DNA from: Oxalobacteraceae bacterium | GTDB lineage: Bacteria > Pseudomonadota > Gammaproteobacteria > Burkholderiales > Burkholderiaceae_D | NCBI GenBank assembly: GCA_021299035.1 | Contig: JAJTGD010000002.1 | Span: 1-64,000 of the forward strand | DNA length: 64,000 nucleotides | Reading direction: 5' to 3' | Part shown: piece after piece, positions 52,680 through 62,788 of the stretch | Layout of the letters: each line of letters begins with the position of its first letter | Numbering within the stretch: position 1 is the stretch's first letter | Position numbers and translations under genes: made by a program | Notes under the pieces: generated by a model | The model's database searches: none | Seen by the model: the letters and a program-made list of their open reading frames with translations, nothing else | Told to the model about the DNA's origin: nothing

Positions 52680-53291
52680 ATGTCAGACAAGATGCTTCAA
52701 TCACTGGCGAATGAACTGCACGCCGCCGACTGCCCGTGCTGCGCACACCTGACCGGTGCACCTGGCACGACCTCGCGCCGTCAATTCCTAGCGACCGGCG
52801 CTGCCGTTGTGGCGGGTGGTCTGATCGGTTTAATGCCGGGTCGCGCCAGCGCAGCAGGCGGTAATTACGAAGCGATGTTGGTCAATTGTATCGACCCCCG
52901 TTTCACCACTCTGAGCTGGCAGTACATGGGCCTGCTCTCCGGCGTCGATCGCGAGAAGCTAGGTGACAACTACAGCCACTTTGTGATGGCCGGTGGCCCG
53001 ATCGGTGCTGTGCATCCGAAGTTCGCGCCTTGGCATAAAACCTACTGGGATAACCTCGAGATCAGCGTCGGCCTGCACCACATCAAGCGGGTCGTCGCAC
53101 TCACTCACCGCGATTGTGGCGCAGCCAAACTGGCGTTTGGTGCTGACAAGGTCGGTGATCGCGATACCGAGACCGTATCGCACGCAGAAGCGCTGATGGC
53201 GTTCCGCAAAGAGGTCAATACACGGCATCCGAAGCTGTCGGTGATTACCGGCATCATGGATCTGAAAGGCCGCGTCGATCTAGTCGGCTAA
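52680..53291 (+). CDS. Tat-exported beta-carbonic-anhydrase-like protein
   Basis: This 203-residue protein has a twin-arginine signal (SRRQFLATGAAVVAGG, residues 32-47) and a beta-carbonic-anhydrase-type core: CIDPR (zinc Cys with the Asp-Arg dyad) near residue 70 and HRDCG (zinc His and Cys) near residue 142. All ligands of the CxDxR and HxxC motifs are present. The N-terminus before the signal has CPCC. Export through Tat fits folding with zinc in the cytoplasm. The domain is small for the family, so activity on CO2 is uncertain. SD AGGAG precedes ATG. Confidence 0.75.
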   Translation: MSDKMLQSLANELHAADCPCCAHLTGAPGTTSRRQFLATGAAVVAGGLIGLMPGRASAAGGNYEAMLVNCIDPRFTTLSWQYMGLLSGVDREKLGDNYSHFVMAGGPIGAVHPKFAPWHKTYWDNLEISVGLHHIKRVVALTHRDCGAAKLAFGADKVGDRDTETVSHAEALMAFRKEVNTRHPKLSVITGIMDLKGRVDLVG

Positions 53292-53390
53292 GAGCCGCTC
53301 TCGTTAGGCCGCTTGCGGCGTTGGCAGCAACTTGCCATCGAACTAACGAGACAGGCTCTAAGTCTGCGACAGGGACGAAGTTCGTCCCTG
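53291..53390. terminator. Bidirectional hairpin terminators between convergent genes
   Basis: A long composite hairpin spans 53291-53359. AGAGCC (53291-53296) pairs with GGCTCT (53354-53359), and TCTCGTTAG (53299-53307) with CTAACGAGA (53343-53351). A second hairpin CAGGGACG-AAGTT-CGTCCCTG lies at 53370-53390. There is no strong T-run. The position between convergent genes supports a role in termination. Confidence 0.55.
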
Positions 53391-53397
53391 AACCTTG

Positions 53398-54285
53398 TTA
53401 CCGCTTCTCGACCAGCTTCACTAGGGTCAATAGCGTCTGGTTGATTGGCGTTGCGATGCCATGTGCACGGCCACGCCGAACAACGTAGCCATTCAGATAA
53501 TCAATCTCGTTGGGTTTGCCACGCGCGACATCTTGCGCTGTTGACGAGTATTGTCCTCCCATGGTCTGTGCGATGCGACGCGTGGCGGCATGGATGTCAC
53601 CGGGAACGGTGACGCCATCAGCTGAAGCGACCAATAGGCACTCGTCCACCACAGAAGCCATCAAGTCACTCACGCCCTCGACCTCAACCAGTGCCGCATA
53701 AGGCTTTTGGGCGACCGCCGACAACGCGTTGTAGGCGCAGTTGATGATCAGCTTCGCCCATTGCGCGCCACGCACATCATTTGCCCGCTCAACCGGCACA
53801 TCGGCATGCCCAAAAACAGCAGCGATCGATTCGCTGGCGGGCGAGTCGGCGATCACGAGCTCACCGCGACCGTAGTGTTTCAGGTGGCCAGGACCGGCCA
53901 TCTCGGTCGCCACATACACAACCGAGGGGATCACCCGCTGCGGCAATACTGACCGAATGATCTCGGCGTTCTCGACACCATTTTGCAGCGATAGCAGCAC
54001 CGAGTCTGGCCTCAGAAACGGCGCAATCTGCTGCGCGGTACTTTTACTATCGGTTGATTTCACACAGAACAGCACGACATCAGCACCCGCCACCGCACTG
54101 GCCTCGGTGCTAGCCTCCAGCGCTACGCTCTCGTCAAACGTTTGGGTCTCAAGACGTAAACCATGCTTGTGAACAGCGTCTACATGCAATGGCCGACCGA
54201 TCAAGGTCACCGGTTGCCCAGCACGAGCGAGCATGCCGCCGAAATAGCAACCGACTGCACCTGCTCCCACGACTGCAAAACGCAT
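53398..54285 (-). CDS. 2-Dehydropantoate 2-reductase-family protein (PanE/ApbA)
   Basis: This 295-residue NADP-dependent reductase has the Rossmann motif MRFAVVGAGAVGCYFGGMLARAG at the very start, the catalytic Lys region GAQWAKLIINCAYNALSAV (residues of about 170-188) and the C-terminal KPNEIDYLNGYVV block. The ketopantoate activity of PanE is one option, but paralogues next to aromatic-degradation genes are common and may reduce other 2-oxo acids. ATG 54285 follows a GGAGAAGG and is preferred to the Met eight codons upstream. Confidence 0.8.
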   Translation of the reverse strand: MRFAVVGAGAVGCYFGGMLARAGQPVTLIGRPLHVDAVHKHGLRLETQTFDESVALEASTEASAVAGADVVLFCVKSTDSKSTAQQIAPFLRPDSVLLSLQNGVENAEIIRSVLPQRVIPSVVYVATEMAGPGHLKHYGRGELVIADSPASESIAAVFGHADVPVERANDVRGAQWAKLIINCAYNALSAVAQKPYAALVEVEGVSDLMASVVDECLLVASADGVTVPGDIHAATRRIAQTMGGQYSSTAQDVARGKPNEIDYLNGYVVRRGRAHGIATPINQTLLTLVKLVEKR

Positions 54286-54337
54286 CACCTTCTCCAACAG
54301 AGTCTCCAATACCTGTCATTAATTTTTTGAGCAATGA

Positions 54338-54718
54338 CTATTCAGGCATCTCGCTGAATACTTGCTGCGCAATAGCGAATGCTGAATTGGCAGCGGGCAC
54401 GCCGCAGTAAATTGCTGTTTGCAGCAGGGCTTCCTTGACCTGATCAACCGACACCCCGTTATTTCGAGCAGCGCGCAGATGCAGCTTCAACTCTTCTTCT
54501 CGGTTCAGCGCTACCATCATGCAGATCGTCATCAAGCTGCGCGTCTGACGTGGCAAACCAGGACGTGTCCAGATCTCGCCCCAGGCATAGCGAGTAATCA
54601 GGTTCTGGAACTCGGCGTTGAAATCATTCATATTGGCCTGTGCGCGATCGACATGCTGATCACCCAGTACCGCGCGACGTACTGCCATCCCGTTTGCGTA
54701 TCGCTGTTCCTCGTCCAT
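54338..54718 (-). CDS. pcaC: 4-Carboxymuconolactone decarboxylase
   Basis: These 126 residues have the AhpD-like carboxymuconolactone decarboxylase fold: GEIWTRPGLPRQTRSLMTI, then LKLHLRAARNNGVSVDQVKE and LLQTAIYCGVPAANSAF with the active-site region. It decarboxylates 4-carboxymuconolactone to 3-oxoadipate enol-lactone. It is the last pca gene, just after pcaD. The open frame extends 10 codons upstream, but MDEEQRY at 54718 is the normal family start. Confidence 0.92.
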   Translation of the reverse strand: MDEEQRYANGMAVRRAVLGDQHVDRAQANMNDFNAEFQNLITRYAWGEIWTRPGLPRQTRSLMTICMMVALNREEELKLHLRAARNNGVSVDQVKEALLQTAIYCGVPAANSAFAIAQQVFSEMPE

Positions 54719-54728
54719 GCTATCCCGC

Positions 54729-55508
54729 TCAGTGAAGTAGAAAATCAAGAAGCTGCTGCGTAAAACTTTGCGCTACTTCCCAGTTGGAGAGATGCGCGGC
54801 ATTTAACTCAACATAGCGCGCACCCGTGATTGCCTTGGCGATAAACTCACCATGCTCGGGTGGTGTGGATGTATCGTGCCGCCCTGCAATCACCAGCGTC
54901 GGCCGTTTGATTCGGCCCAGCTCGGCGCGCTGATCCATGTCACGCACGGCAGCGCAATTGGCAACATAGCCCTCAACCGAGGTGGCCGCCAACATCGCCT
55001 TGACGCGCTCGACCTGCGTCGGTGCATGGCTTAAAAAGTCTTCGGTGAACCAACGCTGAAGTACCGCAGGGATAACCGATTGCATACCGTCCTGTCGGAC
55101 TTGCGTGATGCGCGCATTCCACATCTCTGGCACACCAATCGCCGCACTCGTATTGCACAGTACGAGCTTATCGATCCGATCTGATGCATGAATGCCGAGC
55201 CACATCCCGGTCATACCACCCATGGAGAGACCACAGAAATGTGCCCGCGTGATTTTCAAATGATTGAGCAGCGAAACAACATCGGTACCGAGTTGTGCAA
55301 TGGTGTACGGCCCTGGGGTGACCTCGGATTGACCATGGCCGCGCGTGTCGTAGCGCAGCACACGAAAATGCTCGAGCAGCGCTGGCATTTGCGGTGACCA
55401 CATATCCAGCGTTGTGCCCAGCGAGTTGGACAGCACTAGCACAGGAGCTTCGCTATCACCCTCAATCTGGTAATGCAGTGTGCCATTTCCCGTATCAACG
55501 ATGGGCAT
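54729..55508 (-). CDS. pcaD: 3-Oxoadipate enol-lactonase
   Basis: This 259-residue alpha/beta hydrolase has the nucleophile elbow GLSMGGM (Ser near residue 95), the oxyanion-hole part SNSLGTTLDMW and the late IAGRHDTSTPPEHGE block with the acid residue. It hydrolyses 3-oxoadipate enol-lactone to 3-oxoadipate. It lies between pcaB and pcaC in the usual order and is read in one direction with them. Confidence 0.92.
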   Translation of the reverse strand: MPIVDTGNGTLHYQIEGDSEAPVLVLSNSLGTTLDMWSPQMPALLEHFRVLRYDTRGHGQSEVTPGPYTIAQLGTDVVSLLNHLKITRAHFCGLSMGGMTGMWLGIHASDRIDKLVLCNTSAAIGVPEMWNARITQVRQDGMQSVIPAVLQRWFTEDFLSHAPTQVERVKAMLAATSVEGYVANCAAVRDMDQRAELGRIKRPTLVIAGRHDTSTPPEHGEFIAKAITGARYVELNAAHLSNWEVAQSFTQQLLDFLLH

Positions 55509-55549
55509 ATCTATTTCTCCGGTGCGTGTTTAATCGTCGCGAGCAGCAA

Positions 55550-56917
55550 TCAGCGCTGACGCTGCTGGTATGCCTCAAGCACGCGATCAACAAAAGCCCC
55601 CGCCTCGCCAACGTAGCTGAGTGGATCAAACAACTGCTCGAGCCGCTGCTTGGACAATGCACCAACGACCTGAGGTTCCGCTTGCAGCACCGTCAACAGA
55701 TCACTATTCTCTGCGTAAGCCTTGTGACATGCGGTCTCGATGATCTGGTGCGCTTGCGCTCGGCCTAAACTCGTTGCCAGCGCAAGCACCACGGATTCCG
55801 CCATCACCATGCCGCGACTGGCATCCATGTTTCGGCGCATGCGTTCGGTATCCACGTGCAAGCCATCGATTACGCCGCGCAAATGCGCCAGCGCTGCCGC
55901 ACTCAACGACACGATCTCGGGCAAAGTTTCCCATTCGGACTGCCAACCACCGAGCGCGCGCTCATGTTCATTGGGCATAGCAGACAGCAAGGTCGCCACC
56001 ATTGATGGCACCCGCGTAGAAGCCGACAACACGGCAGCGCTGCCCACAGGATTACGCTTGTGCGGCATGCTGGACGATGCTCCACGACCAGGCGCACCAG
56101 GCTCGGACAATTCAGCGACCTCGGTTTGACTCATCAAGGAAATGTCGCGCGCGATCTTGCCGAGCGTGCCGGTCAACATACCCAGTGTGGTGGCGCACTC
56201 AACGAAACGATCTCGGTGCGCATGCCAGGGTAAATGAGGTGTCGCTAAATCAAGCTCCTGTGCCATGGCTTGTGCGACTGATGATGCATGCTCGCCAAGA
56301 CTGGCAAGTGTGCCGCTCGCGCCGCCGAATTGCAGCACACACACCTGCTCGCGACACGCCGCCAATCGCTGCTGATGCCGCAGTAGCGCATCCAACCAGC
56401 CCGCCAGCTTCATGCCAAACGTGATCGGAAGCGCGTGCTGTAACCAGGTACGACCGATCATGGGCGTGTCGCGATAACACTGCGCCATCCCTGCAAGCGC
56501 GTCGACCAGGGTCGCCAGTTCATGCGTGATGACATTGATGGCGTCACGCAGTTGCAGCACCCTGCCGGTATCGATCACATCCTGACTGGTGGCGCCCCAG
56601 TGAACATAACGCGCGGCATCGGCGTCCAGTGCGGCGACGGCCGCGGTGAGCTGCTTGACCATCGGGATCGCGACATTACCGGCATCCTGCGCTGCAATCA
56701 CCAACGAAGGTAAATCGATTTGATCTGCCTTACAGCAGCGCACCCACGGATCTACCGCTGACACGGGTATCACGCCCTTAGCTGCTAAGGCACGCGCGAG
56801 CGCTGCTTCAACATCCAGCATGCGTTGCAGTGTCGAGCGCGCAGAAAAAATTTGCTGCATCGCCTCGGTCGAAGAAATTGCCGAGGTCAGCGTGGAGCCA
56901 GGTAGAGAATTTGCCAC
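55550..56917 (-). CDS. pcaB: 3-Carboxy-cis,cis-muconate cycloisomerase
   Basis: This 455-residue enzyme of the fumarase/aspartase superfamily has the signature GASSSMPHKRNP (residues of about 278-289), with THE-type His regions VHWGATSQD and RTWLQHALP. It converts 3-carboxymuconate to 4-carboxymuconolactone. It starts three bases after pcaG. Confidence 0.93.
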   Translation of the reverse strand: MANSLPGSTLTSAISSTEAMQQIFSARSTLQRMLDVEAALARALAAKGVIPVSAVDPWVRCCKADQIDLPSLVIAAQDAGNVAIPMVKQLTAAVAALDADAARYVHWGATSQDVIDTGRVLQLRDAINVITHELATLVDALAGMAQCYRDTPMIGRTWLQHALPITFGMKLAGWLDALLRHQQRLAACREQVCVLQFGGASGTLASLGEHASSVAQAMAQELDLATPHLPWHAHRDRFVECATTLGMLTGTLGKIARDISLMSQTEVAELSEPGAPGRGASSSMPHKRNPVGSAAVLSASTRVPSMVATLLSAMPNEHERALGGWQSEWETLPEIVSLSAAALAHLRGVIDGLHVDTERMRRNMDASRGMVMAESVVLALATSLGRAQAHQIIETACHKAYAENSDLLTVLQAEPQVVGALSKQRLEQLFDPLSYVGEAGAFVDRVLEAYQQRQR

Positions 56918-56920
56918 GAA

Positions 56921-57508
56921 TTAGATCTCGAAAAAAACGGTCTCGCTGCTTCCACCCAATGCGATCTGCCACAGGAAGCATCGTTCACGATGGGGATCAG
57001 GCTTGGCGATCAGGGTATCGCGCCGCGCCGCCGGCACTTGCTGTAGTACAAAGTCTTCATCGTGCGCGTCACCGGAAAAATAAATCCGCGTGACGACTTG
57101 CTTCAACAGTCCACGCGCGAAAACATTCACTAAAACATGCGGTGCCTGTAAACGACCATCAACACCAACAACGCGACCGGGCTTGATGGTAGAAAAATGA
57201 AACCGCCCATCTGCATCTGTCGCGCAACGTCCGAATCCCTGAAAACCCTTGGTGGGCGGTTGACCATCTTCGTGATGCGAATACAGCCCCTGCGCATCAG
57301 CTTGCCAGATCTCGATCAAGCCATCAGGTACCGCAACGCCATCGGTATCTATCAATTGCCCTTCGATCAGTATGTGTTCGCCGGGCGTATCCGGCGTGAC
57401 CAGATCGGCAGCGCTAAGCCAATCGAAACCGATATGCAGATAGGGACCAACGGTTTGGGAGGGTGTCAGTCCGCGTCGCATCTCAGCGCTCCATTGGGGT
57501 TGCATCAC
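56921..57508 (-). CDS. pcaG: Protocatechuate 3,4-dioxygenase alpha subunit
   Basis: These 195 residues have the intradiol dioxygenase alpha build: TPSQTVGPYLHIGFDWL near the start, GLIEIWQADAQGLYSHHEDG and PHVLVNVFARGLL. The alpha subunit contributes to the active site but lacks the iron ligands of PcaH. The 57508 start overlaps pcaH by 26 bases; ATG 57481, two bases after the pcaH stop, is an alternative. Confidence 0.93.
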   Translation of the reverse strand: MMQPQWSAEMRRGLTPSQTVGPYLHIGFDWLSAADLVTPDTPGEHILIEGQLIDTDGVAVPDGLIEIWQADAQGLYSHHEDGQPPTKGFQGFGRCATDADGRFHFSTIKPGRVVGVDGRLQAPHVLVNVFARGLLKQVVTRIYFSGDAHDEDFVLQQVPAARRDTLIAKPDPHRERCFLWQIALGGSSETVFFEI

Positions 57509-58184
57509 GACCTCGCAGCACGATATCGAAACGCAATCCGAGCGCGTATTCGGGCTCGGTCAGCGTCAGGTCAAATGTCGACACCATGCGATCGCGCGCG
57601 CCTTCAGGCACGCTGTTATAGATGGGATCCAAGGCCAGTAAAGGATCACCGGGAAAGTACATCTGCGTCACCAAGCGGGTGGCGAAAGCATTTCCAAACA
57701 ATGAGAAATGAATATGCGCGGGGCGCCACGCATTGGGATGATTACGCCAGGGATAAGCACCCGGGCGAATCGAAACGAATCGATAGAAACCATCGGCATC
57801 CGTCAACGTGCGTCCGGTACCGGTGAAATTCGGGTCGAGCGGCGCATCGTGCTGATCACGATGATGACGGTAACGGCCAGCGGCATTGGCCTGCCACACC
57901 TCGATCAAGCTGTCAGGGACGGGACGACCGTCCTCATCCATCACGCGCCCGCAAACAAGAATCCGCTCACCAATCGGCTCACCGGCATGCTGGCGAGTTA
58001 GATCTGCATCTGCGGCGCTGACCCGATCATGCCCAAACACGGGACCAGTGATTTCCGACAACGACTGCGGCAACAGGACCAAAGGCTGGCGCGGTGCGCG
58101 GGTATTGGTCGATACGTAGTCGGGGTAAAGGTAGGCCGAGTGGCTACCCGGAGGTGGTCGCCGGTAAGGCGTTGGGGCGGACAT
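57483..58184 (-). CDS. pcaH: Protocatechuate 3,4-dioxygenase beta subunit
   Basis: This 233-residue catalytic subunit holds non-haem Fe(III). The iron-binding regions are visible: SLIEVWQANAAGRYRHHRDQ (Tyr) and PGAYPWRNHPNAWRPAHIHF (Tyr, then the HIH pair). It splits protocatechuate between its two hydroxyls. ATG 58184 follows AAGGATCGCAGG and fits the family start; the open frame runs 41 codons further up. It is the first gene of the pcaHGBDC run and is divergent from pcaR. Confidence 0.94.
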   Translation of the reverse strand: MSAPTPYRRPPPGSHSAYLYPDYVSTNTRAPRQPLVLLPQSLSEITGPVFGHDRVSAADADLTRQHAGEPIGERILVCGRVMDEDGRPVPDSLIEVWQANAAGRYRHHRDQHDAPLDPNFTGTGRTLTDADGFYRFVSIRPGAYPWRNHPNAWRPAHIHFSLFGNAFATRLVTQMYFPGDPLLALDPIYNSVPEGARDRMVSTFDLTLTEPEYALGLRFDIVLRGRDATPMER

Positions 58185-58548
58185 CCTGCGATCCTTGTCT
58201 CGAGACAGTTTGTTATCGGTATGCGTGAATTGTCGCTGATGACGAGCGAATTGGGAAATATTGAAATGCCGGCGAGTTCTTGCCAGACCTGTCTTTCCCA
58301 CTGACATGACGAAATCAGCATGGAAAGGTCTGGCGCGGGTCTAGGGAGGGGTGGTTTGTCAGAACGACGCCACACAAATAGGCGAATTCCTTCGATTGGG
58401 AAATCGGACCACGCCCACTCGACGCAAAGAATTGCCAGAAAGCTATCGGGCTGCGTTACGGTTGAGCAATGCCATCGAATAGGTCTGGTTGGATGTAAAG
58501 ACCACCTGGCATACCGCCTCAACGCCAACTCACGTAAGCGACCTACCC
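58185..58548. promoter_or_regulatory. Divergent pcaH-pcaR control region
   Basis: This region separates the divergent pca operon and pcaR gene. I see one short dyad CGATT-GGGA-AATCG (58393-58406) that might be a regulator site. I cannot recognise an exact PcaR box or strong promoter here. Confidence 0.4.
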
Positions 58549-59451
58549 ATGCAGAATACTGTTAGCAACACCACCGAAGATCCTCGTAAACCGCCACAAA
58601 AGAAGACAATCCCTTCCGCAGAAGCCGACACGGCAGCCGATAAAACAACGGTAGCTCAAGAAAAGCCACTCACCATCGCTGAGCAAATCGACTTACTCAC
58701 CGATCCGAGTTTCATGACCTCTCTGGCGCGCGGCTTAGCGGTCATCAAAGCGTTCAGCGACCATCGGCGCGCGATGACGATTGCTCAACTCAGCCAGAAA
58801 ACCGGCATCCCTCGCGCTGCCGTGCGGCGCTGTCTGTACACACTCAAGCAGCTAGGCTACGCAGACTCCGAGGCGAATAACTTCTTTCTCAAGTCGGGCA
58901 TTCTGGCGCTGGGTTATGCCTTTTTATCCTCGACACCGCTGACGGTCGCAGCACAACCGTATTTGAACGAGTTAGGCCATCGCCTGAAAGAGTCATGTGT
59001 ACTCGCAGTACTGGAGCAAAACGAAGTGATGTATGTCGCGCGCTCACATTCCTCGCGCGTTCTCTCCTTGTCACTCCATACCGGCAGCAGATTACCCGCC
59101 TACTGTACCTCGCTGGGGCGCGTCTTGCTGGCGGGTCTGTCGGCGACCCAATTGGATCGCTATTTTTCTTCGGTCGTACTCGCACCGCACACCGAGCGCA
59201 CTATCGTCTCAGAACAAAAACTCCGCGATATCTTGTTTGAGGTGCGGCAGCGTGGTTTCGCTGTCGTCGAGGAGGAAATGGAGATCGGCCTGCGCTCAAT
59301 CGCGGTACCGGTACGCGGCGCTTCAGGTGCAACGGTCGCGGCCCTCAGTATCGGGGCACAGGTAGGGCGTATCTCGCGCGATGAGATCGAGGATTTGTTC
59401 CTACCTTCGCTACTCAATGCTTCCAACGAGATCTGCCTGCTGCTTCCCTAA
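58549..59451 (+). CDS. pcaR: IclR-family regulator of the protocatechuate/4-hydroxybenzoate genes (PcaR/PobR type)
   Basis: These 300 residues have a winged helix at about 55-110 (SLARGLAVIKAFSDHRRAMT, IAQLSQKTGIPRAAVRRCLY) and an IclR effector domain (LHTGSRLPAYCTSLGRVLLA, RGFAVVEEEMEIGLRSIAVP). The pattern is that of the PcaR/PobR/CatR branch of IclR proteins, usually activators with 3-oxoadipate or a related effector. It lies between pcaH (divergent) and pobA (downstream), so it likely controls both. Start ATG 58549 is the first Met with sense; an upstream Met is weaker. Confidence 0.88.
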   Translation: MQNTVSNTTEDPRKPPQKKTIPSAEADTAADKTTVAQEKPLTIAEQIDLLTDPSFMTSLARGLAVIKAFSDHRRAMTIAQLSQKTGIPRAAVRRCLYTLKQLGYADSEANNFFLKSGILALGYAFLSSTPLTVAAQPYLNELGHRLKESCVLAVLEQNEVMYVARSHSSRVLSLSLHTGSRLPAYCTSLGRVLLAGLSATQLDRYFSSVVLAPHTERTIVSEQKLRDILFEVRQRGFAVVEEEMEIGLRSIAVPVRGASGATVAALSIGAQVGRISRDEIEDLFLPSLLNASNEICLLLP

Positions 59452-60936
<1,485 letters not shown>

Positions 60937-61033
60937 CCCTAAGTATCGCCAAGTTTTATTCACCCGATGGTTTGCCCGGTGGAATTACTCGACAGGATGC
61001 GATAGAGTCGGGGCGCGTTTTCTGGCTGACACT

Positions 61034-61795
61034 ATGACATCAACCATCCCTTTCACGCCCGCCCCCCTCACCCTGAACGGTTTGCGGGAGAGTTGCTCGA
61101 CATGCAGCATGCACCAACTCTGCCTGCCGATGGGCTTGGGCGAGTCCGATCTGGAAAAACTCGATCAGATCATTGGACGTCGGCGTAAGGTGCGTAAAGA
61201 CACCCTGCTGTATCGCATGGATGATCCCTTCACCAACCTGTATGCCATCCGGCTCGGTCATTTCAAGACTTATCAGATCACACCATCGGGTGAGCAACAG
61301 GTGACTGGGTTTCAGATGGCGGGTGAATTACTCGGCATGGATGCGATCAGCACCGATCGTCATCACTGCGATGCGATGGCGCTGGAAGATAGCGAAGTGT
61401 GCGAAATCCCCTTCCTTCGCTTGGAGGAATTATTCAGCACAATTCCGACGCTACTACATCATTTCCACCGGATGATGAGCCGCGAAATTACGCGCGAGCA
61501 GAACGTGATGCTATTACTGGGCAATATGCGTGCAGAACAACGCTTCGCAGCTTTTCTGGTGAACCTTGCCTCGCGCTATGCCGCACGCGGCTATTCATCC
61601 ACCGAGTTTCAGTTGCGTATGTCGCGCGAGGAAATTGGTAATTATCTGGGGCTGACCATCGAGAGCATCAGCCGCTTGTTATCGCGTCTGAAGAAACAAG
61701 GACTACTGCGCGTCGAGAATCGCGAAATTGAATTACTGCAGCCAGAACGTCTGCGTGCCATCGCCGCTGGAACCGAACCCGGCGACCCAAGTTAA
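61034..61795 (+). CDS. fnr: FNR-type oxygen-sensing regulator
   Basis: This 253-residue CRP/FNR protein has the iron-sulphur ligands Cys21, Cys24, Cys30 and Cys112 (SCSTCSMHQLC and HHCDAM), as in E. coli FNR. The C-terminal helix-turn-helix is MSREEIGNYLGLTIESISRL. The ESISR recognition helix matches the type that reads TTGAT-N4-ATCAA. It should control anaerobic or microaerobic genes, including cbb3 oxidase. ATG 61034 is chosen; the open frame upstream overlaps pobA. The Burkholderiales homologue is often called Btr. Confidence 0.94.
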   Translation: MTSTIPFTPAPLTLNGLRESCSTCSMHQLCLPMGLGESDLEKLDQIIGRRRKVRKDTLLYRMDDPFTNLYAIRLGHFKTYQITPSGEQQVTGFQMAGELLGMDAISTDRHHCDAMALEDSEVCEIPFLRLEELFSTIPTLLHHFHRMMSREITREQNVMLLLGNMRAEQRFAAFLVNLASRYAARGYSSTEFQLRMSREEIGNYLGLTIESISRLLSRLKKQGLLRVENREIELLQPERLRAIAAGTEPGDPS

Positions 61796-61797
61796 AA

Positions 61798-61835
61798 CCG
61801 CAGCGCCACCACCAACAACGCTAGCGGCTTTTTTT
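61798..61835 (+). terminator. Rho-independent terminator of fnr
   Basis: CCGCAGCG (61798-61805) pairs with CGCTAGCGG (61819-61827), with one bulge, followed by C and seven T residues (61829-61835). It lies three bases after the fnr stop codon. Confidence 0.75.
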
Positions 61836-61847
61836 GAAACCTTTTAA

Positions 61848-61947
61848 GCCTTTAACAAAGCGCCGCTAGCTAGGCGGGGGCGTCGAAGGCAGTACTCGAC
61901 GTACGGCGAGGCGCCGCCAACAACGCTAGCGGCGTTTTGTTAAAGGC
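61848..61947. repeat. Long imperfect inverted repeat and direct repeat after fnr
   Basis: Positions 61848-61870 and 61925-61947 are complementary at 22 of 23 bases around a 54-base middle. The 17-base sequence CCAACAACGCTAGCGGC at 61917-61933 also occurs at 61812-61828 inside the fnr terminator. The structure sits at the end of the minus-strand cbb3-assembly genes and may terminate them. The shared 17-mer suggests duplication of a terminator unit. Confidence 0.6.
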
Positions 61948-61950
61948 GCC

Positions 61951-62187
61951 TCAGAATGGAGGGTGCGGATGCTCTGTCCTGACGAGATACATGCTGATCA
62001 TGCTGGCAATGGCACAGATGGTCCAGAAAAAGAAAAAACCGATCGTGTAGGTAGCAATTAGCGGCAGCTCAACGTGACCACCCACCAGCATCAAATCCGC
62101 TGGATCAAATACCGAGAAGAACAAGCCCTCCGCCAAAATGGCAGATAAAAACGACGGCCAAAGCACGGTCATTGCAAGTTTCAGCAT
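61951..62187 (-). CDS. Small membrane protein downstream of fixH
   Basis: These 78 residues have two hydrophobic segments (LAMTVLWPSFLSAILAEGLF and YTIGFFFFWTICAIASMIS) and a short polar end. Similar small membrane proteins follow fixH in Burkholderiales as I recall. A role in cbb3 oxidase assembly is a guess from place only. It is read with fixH and ccoG. Confidence 0.65.
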   Translation of the reverse strand: MLKLAMTVLWPSFLSAILAEGLFFSVFDPADLMLVGGHVELPLIATYTIGFFFFWTICAIASMISMYLVRTEHPHPPF

Positions 62188-62246
62188 TGCTTCGTCTCCT
62201 TCTTCCCCACGCCAATCAAGTTGGCTTTCTATTTAACCGGGGTTGG

Positions 62247-62780
62247 TCAACCACCCTGCGCTGACTGATTCAGCGCTTGGATATCGATTGTCTTCTGCTC
62301 TGGCCAAGACCAGCTGCCATTTAACCGCCACTGCCGTCCTGCGTCTTCCAGTTGCACCTGCCAACGCGCACGCTCCAGCAGTGGCAATGACGCACTGAAG
62401 CTACCGGAAGGGCTTAATGGCAGCGAGAAACGAAGATCCTTACTTGGCACCGTAGGATGAACAAACATCAGTTGAATCGCCCCCACCGCAGGCGCACCAA
62501 CAAGCTGCCCGGACAGCACGCCGCCTGCTGCGTCGTAACGTACCCTTGCAGATAGCCCGAGCGCGGCAGCGGCTTGATCGCGGCGCAAGTCCTGATTGAT
62601 CGCTTTGCCCTGCTTGTAATAGTCGTCGACGACCAAGGCATCGGCACCTGAAAAAGAAATCCACATCGTAATGAAGCCCGCCACCAGCACAGCGAATGGA
62701 CCCGCCATTAATAACCAGGGCCAACGGTGACGGTACCAGGGCAGCACTACTTCATTCGCGGTCGGTTCTTTACGCATCAA
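62247..62780 (-). CDS. fixH: FixH-family cbb3 oxidase assembly protein
   Basis: These 177 residues have one N-terminal helix (WLLMAGPFAVLVAGFITMW) after a basic start, then a periplasmic domain with VVDDYYKQGKAINQDLRRDQ typical of FixH/CcoH-type proteins. FixH works with FixG and FixI in copper supply and assembly of cytochrome cbb3 oxidase. It starts eight bases after the ccoG stop. Confidence 0.88.
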   Translation of the reverse strand: MMRKEPTANEVVLPWYRHRWPWLLMAGPFAVLVAGFITMWISFSGADALVVDDYYKQGKAINQDLRRDQAAAALGLSARVRYDAAGGVLSGQLVGAPAVGAIQLMFVHPTVPSKDLRFSLPLSPSGSFSASLPLLERARWQVQLEDAGRQWRLNGSWSWPEQKTIDIQALNQSAQGG

Positions 62781-62788
62781 TAGTGTCC

